Origin: Paraburkholderia phenazinium
Lineage (GTDB): Bacteria > Pseudomonadota > Gammaproteobacteria > Burkholderiales > Burkholderiaceae
NCBI RefSeq assembly: GCF_900141745.1
Contig: NZ_FSRM01000001.1
Span: 3,658,001-3,722,000, forward strand
Direction: 5' to 3'
DNA: 64,000 nt
Position 1 is the stretch's first letter. Each line of letters begins with the position of its first letter. The notes beneath the pieces are model-generated. The model was not told where the DNA came from and ran no database searches. It was given only the letters and a program-made list of their open reading frames with translations. The translations under genes and the position numbers were made by a program. This document shows, piece after piece, positions 58,575-64,000 of the stretch.

Positions 58575-59528
58575 ATGCACACTGCTTCGTCAGACGCAGG
58601 CCTTATTGCGCCCACCTCGTCTTCATCATCTTCCAGCGCTTCCCTGGAGCAGACCGTCAGCGAGGCTCATGCCTCAGGCAAGACGCAGGATCACGCACCT
58701 CATGCTCCGATAGGCGTGTTCGACTCGGGTCTGGGCGGTCTGTCCGTGTTGCGCGCGCTGCGCACGCAATTGCCTGACGAAGCGGTCATCTATGTGGCTG
58801 ATTCGCTGTACGCGCCTTACGGTGAACGCGACGACGATTTCATCGCCGACCGCACACTCGCGATCGGGGAATGGCTCGTCAAGCAGGGCGCGAAAGTGCT
58901 GGTGGTGGCGTGCAACACCGCGACGGCTCAATCCATTGCGCTGGTGCGCGAGCGCTTGCCGATTCCGCTGATCGGCGTCGAACCGGGTATCAAACCGGCG
59001 GCCCTGCAGTCGAAATCCCGCGTGGCCGGCGTGCTCGCCACTCAGGTGACGCTGCGTAGCGCCCGCTTTCAGACGCTGCTGGAACGCTATGCCGCGGACT
59101 GCCGGTTTCTCTGCCAGCCTGGCCATGGACTGGTACAGGCCATCGAACGCTGCGATATCGGCTCAGCTGAGTTGCGCGCGCTGCTCGACAGCTACCTGCA
59201 ACCGATGCTCGACGCCGGCGCCGACACGCTGGTGCTCGGCTGCACGCACTATCCGTTTCTGGATGCGGCGATCCGCGATATCGTCGGTGAGCGCATGACG
59301 CTGATCGATACCAGCGTTGCTATTGCCCGGCAGGTGGAGCGCATTCTCGATCAGCACGGCTTGCGCGCCGCGCCGGGCTCGGCAGTCGATCTGCCCCGGT
59401 TTTGCTCGACCAGTGACGGTGCGCATCTGCAACAACTCGCCGCCACACTGTTGCACGTCGACGCCCCGGTAGAGCGCGTCGTAATTCCGTCGCGGCGCAC
59501 ACTCGCGGCTGACTCCGAGGCTGCTTAA
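58575..59528 (+). CDS. murI: Glutamate racemase
   Basis: 317 residues from the ATG at 58575; in-frame GTG codons at 58536 and 58563 would extend it. Catalytic motifs: IGVFDSGLGGLSVLRAL, VVACNTATAQS (Cys) and LVLGCTHYPF (Cys). It supplies D-glutamate for peptidoglycan. The first 45 residues are a Ser/Thr/Ala-rich extension not needed for the fold, so the start may be later. Confidence 0.93.
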   Translation: MHTASSDAGLIAPTSSSSSSSASLEQTVSEAHASGKTQDHAPHAPIGVFDSGLGGLSVLRALRTQLPDEAVIYVADSLYAPYGERDDDFIADRTLAIGEWLVKQGAKVLVVACNTATAQSIALVRERLPIPLIGVEPGIKPAALQSKSRVAGVLATQVTLRSARFQTLLERYAADCRFLCQPGHGLVQAIERCDIGSAELRALLDSYLQPMLDAGADTLVLGCTHYPFLDAAIRDIVGERMTLIDTSVAIARQVERILDQHGLRAAPGSAVDLPRFCSTSDGAHLQQLAATLLHVDAPVERVVIPSRRTLAADSEAA

Positions 59529-59663
59529 GGGGCTGGGCTGGGCCGGCCCCGCCGGCCGCCGCCCGCCCCACCCCACGCAGCCGACACCCCATCCGCCCCC
59601 ATCTCTAAACCAGGTTATCCCTCCTAACAGGCTGGTTTTGTTACAAAAATTCCCGCAGGACGC

Positions 59664-59699
59664 TTGCCAAATGCATCAAACATAATGATAATAATTCGC
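59664..59699 (+). promoter_or_regulatory. Promoter with overlapping Fur box upstream of bfd
   Basis: TTGCCA (59664-59669), a 17-base spacer and GATAAT (59687-59692) form a sigma-70-like promoter. The -10 lies inside CATAATGATAATAATTCGC (59681-59699), which matches the 19-base Fur consensus at 15 positions. Iron-bound Fur would block this promoter, so bfd should be induced by iron starvation. Confidence 0.8.
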
Positions 59700-59725
59700 A
59701 TTAACGTTAGCTATTACGACCCACC

Positions 59726-59962
59726 ATGATCGTTTGCGTGTGCAAGTCTGTTTCCGACCGGAAGATCCGTGCCTCGATCGCGGATGGCGTCGACTCGTTC
59801 GATGAGCTCCAGTTCGAGCTGGGCGTCGCTACCTGCTGCGGCAAGTGCGAAGAGTCCGTGCGCGATGTGATGGCGCAAAGCGGTGTCTGCGCGAGCCGCT
59901 GTGGGGTCGAGCATCATGCACATCCGGTGCCGCTCACGTTCTACGAACGCAAGGCCGCCTGA
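59726..59962 (+). CDS. bfd: Bacterioferritin-associated ferredoxin
   Basis: 78 residues. [2Fe-2S] ligands in the Bfd pattern: Cys4 and Cys6 (MIVCVCKSV), Cys37/38 and Cys41 (ATCCGKC). The C-terminal tail with CASRC and a His pair goes beyond the usual 64 residues. It passes electrons to Bfr to release stored iron. Control by the Fur box upstream. Confidence 0.93.
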   Translation: MIVCVCKSVSDRKIRASIADGVDSFDELQFELGVATCCGKCEESVRDVMAQSGVCASRCGVEHHAHPVPLTFYERKAA

Positions 59963-60094
59963 TCCTGCCGGCACGGCGCTCCCGCCGTGCCTCGAGCGTC
60001 CCGGCCACCTCGGCCTCACGCTTTAGTCCACTGCCGTCAGCAAGCCAGTACACGTACGAGCCAGCTACCCGCTCACCCCGTCAAGGAGTTCGAG

Positions 60095-60157
60095 ATGGAA
60101 TTGCTGATTGGTTTCGTGACCACCCTATGTATTTCGCTGCTGATATTCCGAAAATGA
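60095..60157 (+). CDS. Very short ORF (20 aa) upstream of tonB
   Basis: AAGGAG six bases before an ATG, then 20 residues MELLIGFVTTLCISLLIFRK and a stop. The peptide is almost wholly hydrophobic with a basic end, like a single-helix membrane microprotein or a leader peptide. Its position between bfd and tonB on the same strand suggests a role in the iron-uptake operon or translational control. Not a known gene to me. Confidence 0.5.
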   Translation: MELLIGFVTTLCISLLIFRK

Positions 60158-60259
60158 CGCTGTCTTGTCGTAGACCCGGTATCGACGGCGCCTGGCCGCG
60201 CTGACATGCCCGCCTCGCACTCCCTCCCAGCCAGCCTCGGGCCGGCGCCTTCCAGCCGT

Positions 60260-60952
60260 ATGAATTCCCGCGCGGTTACAGCCATCGCTGCCGTCGCCCT
60301 GATTCACGTCGCACTGCTTGTGGTGATCATGAGCGTACGTCACGATGAGCCGGTGCGCCCCATCGAGTCGCGCACTCTGACCGCCGAGTTGTTGAGTCCC
60401 GCGCCAGTGGCCGCGCCCGCCGCAGTGCAATCGATCGCCCCGCCGCCGCCCAAGCCGACGCCGCCCGTCCCGCACGCGAAGCCGAAGGCCCAGGCGCGGC
60501 CTACTCCGACGCCCAAGCCGACGCCGATGCCCTTGCCGCAAGCGGCAGCGCCTTCGCCGACGGCGCCCGCCGCCGCGCCGTCCGCACCGCCTGCTCCGGC
60601 CGCCCCAGCGGCGCCGGCCCCGACGGCCGCGGCTGCGCCGGCCATCGGTCGGCAGACGATGGAAATCAGCGTACCCAAGAACGTCACGCATCTCGACTGC
60701 AATATCGCGAAGCCCGATTACCCGATGCTGTCGAGGCGTCGCGGCGAAGCCGGCACCGCCTACGTCCGGTTTGTCGTGGGTCTGAACGGCAATCTCGAGG
60801 ACATCGCCCTGAAAAAAAGCAGCGGCTTCGACCGCCTCGACGACGCAGCACTCGCCGCCGTGCGCGCAAGTACGTGCAAGCCTTATCTCGAGAACGGCGT
60901 GCCGATCCGGGCCGCCTACACCCAGCCGTACGAATTCGGTCTGAATGACTAA
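60260..60952 (+). CDS. tonB: TonB energy transducer
   Basis: 230 residues from the ATG at 60260; an ATG at 60206 is in frame, and neither has a strong ribosome site. One N-terminal helix (AVTAIAAVALIHVALLVVIM), then a long Pro/Ala/Lys/Thr-rich periplasmic spacer (about 50-135), then the TonB C-terminal domain (YPMLSRRRGEAGTAYVRF ... YTQPYEFGL). It links ExbB-ExbD energy to outer-membrane iron and haem receptors. Confidence 0.9.
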   Translation: MNSRAVTAIAAVALIHVALLVVIMSVRHDEPVRPIESRTLTAELLSPAPVAAPAAVQSIAPPPPKPTPPVPHAKPKAQARPTPTPKPTPMPLPQAAAPSPTAPAAAPSAPPAPAAPAAPAPTAAAAPAIGRQTMEISVPKNVTHLDCNIAKPDYPMLSRRRGEAGTAYVRFVVGLNGNLEDIALKKSSGFDRLDDAALAAVRASTCKPYLENGVPIRAAYTQPYEFGLND

Positions 60953-61020
60953 GCGCAGGTGGCTGAACTCAACTGAGCGCAACTGACCGACTCAAGCAGA
61001 TTTTAAAAAAAGGAATCGCA

Positions 61021-61752
61021 ATGCAGAACTACGGATTGGCCCACGTCTGGGCCCAAGGGGATTTCGTGACGCGCGGCATCGCGCTCGCGTTGCTGATCAT
61101 GTCGGTGCTGTCCTGGAGCGTCATCGTCATCAAAGGCTGGAACGTGGTGCGCCTCAAACGTCTGACGAAGAATGCCGAACAGGCTTTCTGGCATTCCGAC
61201 GATCTCACGGACGGCGTGCAGAAACTGGGCGCACGCTCCTCGTCGCCGCAGGACAATCCGTTTCTCGCGCTCGCGCTGTCGGGTCAGGAAGCGGCCGATC
61301 ACCATCACCAGACGCAACCGCATCTGCACGACCGTATGGACGTGTCGGACTGGATCACGCGCTGTCTGAAAGACACCATGGACGACAGCATCGCCCACAT
61401 GCAGAGCGGCCTGGCGATCCTCGCGTCGATCGGCAGCACGGCACCCTTCGTCGGTCTGTTCGGCACGGTGTGGGGCATCTATCACGCGCTGCTGGCGATC
61501 GGCGCGAGCGGTCAGAGTTCGATCGACCAGGTAGCCGGCCCGGTCGGCGAGGCGCTGATCATGACCGCGTTTGGCCTGTTCGTGGCGATTCCGGCGGTGC
61601 TCGGCTATAACGCGCTGACCCGCGCGAACAAGGCGCTCGTCACCAAGCTGAACCGTTTCGCCCACGGCCTGCATGCGTTCTTCGTGACGGGCGCGCGCCT
61701 GTCGTCGTCCAAGCGTGGCGACGGGCTGCGACTCGCCACGCGCGCCAACTGA
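61021..61752 (+). CDS. exbB: ExbB (MotA/TolQ/ExbB proton channel)
   Basis: 243 residues, AAGGAA upstream. Three membrane segments: LALLIMSVLSWSVIVIKGW, then STAPFVGLFGTVWGIYHALL and the third IMTAFGLFVAIPAVLGYNAL. The family's MotA/TolQ signature lies in segments two and three. Inner-membrane proton channel partner of ExbD and TonB. Confidence 0.95.
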   Translation: MQNYGLAHVWAQGDFVTRGIALALLIMSVLSWSVIVIKGWNVVRLKRLTKNAEQAFWHSDDLTDGVQKLGARSSSPQDNPFLALALSGQEAADHHHQTQPHLHDRMDVSDWITRCLKDTMDDSIAHMQSGLAILASIGSTAPFVGLFGTVWGIYHALLAIGASGQSSIDQVAGPVGEALIMTAFGLFVAIPAVLGYNALTRANKALVTKLNRFAHGLHAFFVTGARLSSSKRGDGLRLATRAN

Positions 61753-61768
61753 TCAGCGAGGTACTCCG

Positions 61769-62188
61769 ATGGGAATGAGCCCCTTCGCCAGCGACGATGA
61801 CGATGGCCTGATGAACGAAATCAACATGACACCGCTCGTCGACGTCATGTTGGTTCTCCTGATCGTCTTCATGGTGACGATCCCGGTGATCCGCCACGCC
61901 GTGAAAGTCGATCTGCCGCATGCAAGCAGCCAGAAAGAAGAGACCAGGCCGGTGCAGGTGAACGTGTCGGTGCAAGCTGACGGCACCGTGCTGTGGGATG
62001 AACAGAAGGTCAGCGACGACGAGTTGCGCGCCAAGATCGAACAGGCCGCAAAGACAAGCCCGCAGCCTGAACTGCATCTGAACGCAGATCGTAAGGTAGC
62101 CTATGAAAAGGTGGCACAAGTCATGTCAGCGGCGCAGGCCGGCGGTCTCACGAAAATCGGCTTCGTGACGCAGCCTGTCAGCCACTAA
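61769..62188 (+). CDS. exbD: ExbD
   Basis: 139 residues from the ATG at 61769, 16 bases after exbB ends (GAGG upstream). Single helix MTPLVDVMLVLLIVFMVT with the conserved Asp needed for proton use, then the ExbD/TolR periplasmic domain. With TonB and ExbB it powers iron uptake. Confidence 0.95.
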   Translation: MGMSPFASDDDDGLMNEINMTPLVDVMLVLLIVFMVTIPVIRHAVKVDLPHASSQKEETRPVQVNVSVQADGTVLWDEQKVSDDELRAKIEQAAKTSPQPELHLNADRKVAYEKVAQVMSAAQAGGLTKIGFVTQPVSH

Positions 62189-62244
62189 CACTAGCGTCAG
62201 CACCGTCCGGATGCAAAATAGCCCTGATTTTCAGGGCTAAAAGT

Positions 62245-62279
62245 AAAAGGCCTTCATCGTCGGATGAAGGCCTTTTTTT
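62245..62279 (+). terminator. Strong rho-independent terminator after exbD
   Basis: Stem AAAAGGCCTTCATC / GATGAAGGCCTTTT with a 3-4 base loop and a seven-T run. A weaker hairpin, AGCCCTGA/TCAGGGCT, precedes it at 62220-62238. Confidence 0.9.
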
Positions 62280-62309
62280 GTGCGCACAAGGCGCCTTCGG
62301 GCGGCGAGA

Positions 62310-62423
62310 TCACCTGCTATCGGATGAGTAGCGAGCGACTCCACATGCGACAGCCGTGTTCGACACGGACAGCGCGATCAGCCCTATCAGGCTCGCTATG
62401 ATAGCGGCCATGAGTTTCCGCAT
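62310..62423 (-). CDS. Small exported peptide, entericidin-like in size
   Basis: 37 residues from the ATG at 62423, with TAAGGAG seven bases upstream. Basic start (MRKLMAAIIAS), hydrophobic core LIGLIALSVSNTAVA and a short mature part starting CGVARYSS. The Cys next to VAVA could be a lipoprotein or disulphide residue, but no lipobox is clear. It lies between the ExbD terminator and a LysR gene, on the same strand as the latter. Family unknown. Confidence 0.55.
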   Translation of the reverse strand: MRKLMAAIIASLIGLIALSVSNTAVACGVARYSSDSR

Positions 62424-62545
62424 AGGAGACTCCTTAGCGGAGGGATTTCACTATAAGCCCGCCAGCCCACGCATTCAAGCAAAGACCCATTGAAAGTACT
62501 CATCACAGGCGGCGCTTAAATGCCAAAACGATATGACGCAGTGCT

Positions 62546-63553
62546 TCAAACGGTCGTAGGCTGAGCAATGGATTGCTCGATCGTCGTCCGCACGGTCTTG
62601 CGCTTTTCTGCAGCCTCCGGGCATTCGCCAATGGTGTGCTTTCCGGTATCCGGGTCCAGCATCTCGACCAGATAGTCGACGAACGCCCGCACCGCAGGCA
62701 CCATGCCCTGCCGCGAAACGAACACCGCATAAAGCTGCGGCGCAGGTAGCGTCCATCCCGGCATCACCGGCGACAACTGCCCGGCGCGCAGCGCAGCGCC
62801 GTACATCATTTCGGGCAATGCGGCGATGCCGACACCTGCCAGCACCGCCTCGCGGATCGTCATCAGATCGGCGCTCACCAGACGTGGCTCGTGTTCAAGT
62901 ATGTGTCGCGTGCCGTCCGGTGAGATCAGCTGAAACACGTGGCGGCCGTCGGTGGTGGGCGTATCGAGCGTCTCGAAGCGGTTCAGGTCGGATGGCAGGA
63001 GCGGCGGCGCGTTTTGCTGCAGCAGGCTCGGTGCGCCGACCAGCATCTGCTGCGTGCGCCACAACGGCCGAACGACGATATTGGCGTTTTCGGGCGGCTC
63101 CGAGCGGATCCGCAATGCAACATCAATCGAATCTTCAAACAGGTCGACGACGCGATTGGTCACGCGCATCACCACCCGAACCTCTGGATAGCGGTGCATG
63201 AATTCCGGCAGGATCTGCGAGAGCAATGTCTGCGAAATGGTGACCGGCACGCTCACGCGCACCGAGCCGCGCGGCGACGAGCGTAGCTGCTGCACCACGT
63301 TGACGGCCGCCTGCGCCTCCGACAGCATCGCCTGGCAATGCTGGTAGAACAACTGCCCCGCCTCGGTCAGCGCGAGCTTGCGCGTGGAGCGCTGCAGCAA
63401 ACGCACGCCGAGCGACGCCTCCAGCTCGGTCAGACGCCGCGACAGACGCGACTTCGAGATGCCCAGCACCCGCTCGGCCGCGGAGAATCCGCCGTGCGCG
63501 ACGACCTGCGAGAAGTACATCAGGTCGTTCAGATTGTGCGAATCGATCTTCAT
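62546..63553 (-). CDS. LysR-family regulator, divergent from pirin
   Basis: 335 residues from the ATG at 63553. HTH: GGFSAAERVLGISKSRLSRRLTELEASLG; the C-terminal effector domain ends in a long polar tail. CrgA-type regulators of this look often control a divergent pirin and quinone-handling genes. The 123-base gap to the pirin gene contains its likely operators. Confidence 0.92.
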   Translation of the reverse strand: MKIDSHNLNDLMYFSQVVAHGGFSAAERVLGISKSRLSRRLTELEASLGVRLLQRSTRKLALTEAGQLFYQHCQAMLSEAQAAVNVVQQLRSSPRGSVRVSVPVTISQTLLSQILPEFMHRYPEVRVVMRVTNRVVDLFEDSIDVALRIRSEPPENANIVVRPLWRTQQMLVGAPSLLQQNAPPLLPSDLNRFETLDTPTTDGRHVFQLISPDGTRHILEHEPRLVSADLMTIREAVLAGVGIAALPEMMYGAALRAGQLSPVMPGWTLPAPQLYAVFVSRQGMVPAVRAFVDYLVEMLDPDTGKHTIGECPEAAEKRKTVRTTIEQSIAQPTTV

Positions 63554-63595
63554 CTCATCGTTCCATGAATAGAACAATCCATTGCGTGAGGGTGG

Positions 63596-63651
63596 CTGGC
63601 ACCGCTAAAAACGGTCCCTATAATAGCCCTATGTTTCAGAAATAGTGCTAT
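63596..63651 (+). promoter_or_regulatory. Pirin promoter with repeated ATAG-NN-CTAT operators
   Basis: CTGGCA (63596-63601), 17 bases, TATAAT (63619-63624). Two short inverted repeats follow with the same shape: ATAGCCCTAT (63623-63632) and ATAGTGCTAT (63642-63651), 19 bases apart, two helical turns. The first overlaps the -10, so a bound regulator would block or reposition polymerase. Confidence 0.65.
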
Positions 63652-63676
63652 TCCCCATTTTTTAAGGTGACTTTGG

Positions 63677-64000
63677 ATGAGCTCGACACGCACGATCGAA
63701 CGCACGTATCCCGCGGTTCGCACGACCGAAGGCGGCGGCTTTATCGTCCATCGCCCGTTTCCGACGCGCATGCTGATGGACTTCGACCCGTTTCTGCTGC
63801 TCGACGAAATGGGCCCGATCGACTACGCGCCCGGCGAAGCCAAGGGCGCGCCGGATCATCCACACCGCGGCTTCGAAACGGTCACATACGCGCTTGAGGG
63901 CCAGTTCGGCCATAAGGACTCGGCGGGCCACTCGGGTACGCTGAACGCCGGCGATGTGCAATGGATGACCGCAGGGGCCGGTGTCGTCCACAGCGAAATG
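63677..64000 (+). CDS. Pirin-family protein, N-terminal part (runs off the window)
   Basis: 108 residues are visible. Cupin metal-site motif: [11 protein letters not shown] followed by [17 protein letters not shown], which supplies three His and one Glu ligand. Also [12 protein letters not shown], typical for pirins. It probably binds Fe(II), and some members oxidise quercetin. The rest lies beyond the window. Divergent LysR gene upstream. Confidence 0.9.
   Translation, partial: MSSTRTIERTYPAVRTTEGGGFIVHRPFPTRMLMDFDPFLLLDEMGPIDYAPGEAKGAPDHPHRGFETVTYALEGQFGHKDSAGHSGTLNAGDVQWMTAGAGVVHSEM

Noticed and set aside
59585..59640. AAACCAG ... CTGGTTT hairpin after murI as a terminator
   Set aside because: Stem of seven with a loop of about 18 bases; too weak to call without a folding calculation.

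Overview
The window looks like a chromosomal segment of a Burkholderiaceae beta-proteobacterium, probably Paraburkholderia or Burkholderia. This is inferred from the high GC content, the many LysR regulators, the acsA / DUF4212 / sodium-solute symporter block, the bfr-murI-bfd-tonB-exbBD iron block, and a full-length NdvB-type glucan synthase. I had no database search, so family names rest on motifs read in the translations.

Layout. (1) 1-11.2 kb: the start of an MFS transporter, a secreted aspartyl protease with a PDZ domain, a very large cyclic beta-1,2-glucan synthase-like protein (about 2870 aa) and a small Lys/Ala-rich protein. (2) 11.3-26.8 kb: typical accessory metabolism. It holds SDR and quinone oxidoreductases, DoxX, four LysR regulators, a serine beta-lactamase-like hydrolase, a Tat-exported BBE-like flavoprotein, GNAT acetyltransferases, an alpha/beta hydrolase, an MFS transporter, Ohr, a DUF1488-like protein and several very small ORFs. 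(3) 26.8-30.7 kb: a UvrA2-type ABC ATPase, divergent from the NAD pyrophosphatase NudC. (4) 30.7-36.1 kb: a type VI secretion module, vgrG followed by a PoNe-like nuclease effector, a PoNi-like immunity protein and a small overlapping ORF. (5) 36.2-50.3 kb: a defence-type island. Its contents, in order, are a 1115-aa PLD-like protein, a 643-aa protein with a canonical HEPN motif (RNxxxH), gene remnants, a serine recombinase, a large REase-NACHT NTPase and a tyrosine integrase beside tRNA-Ser(GGA). Near-palindromic sites of the type TTGCAACCGGTTTCAA lie on both sides of the first two genes. Two of these sites sit in 35-bp direct repeats that exactly bracket the 1115-aa gene. (6) 50.3-64 kb: core genes. 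These are the symporter, DUF4212 protein, acetyl-CoA synthetase, a YqhA-like membrane protein, class I fumarase, bacterioferritin, glutamate racemase, Fur-box-controlled Bfd, TonB-ExbB-ExbD, a LysR regulator and the start of a pirin.

How the genes fit together. The vgrG operon is translationally coupled (ATGA overlap) and encodes delivery, toxin and immunity. The defence island combines two likely nuclease-based systems with two recombinases. The iron block couples storage (Bfr), release (Bfd, under a Fur-type operator) and TonB-dependent uptake. The acetate block couples uptake to activation by AcsA.

The best candidates for an undescribed system are the PLD-like plus HEPN-like gene pair and the recombination-site-like repeats that delimit it.
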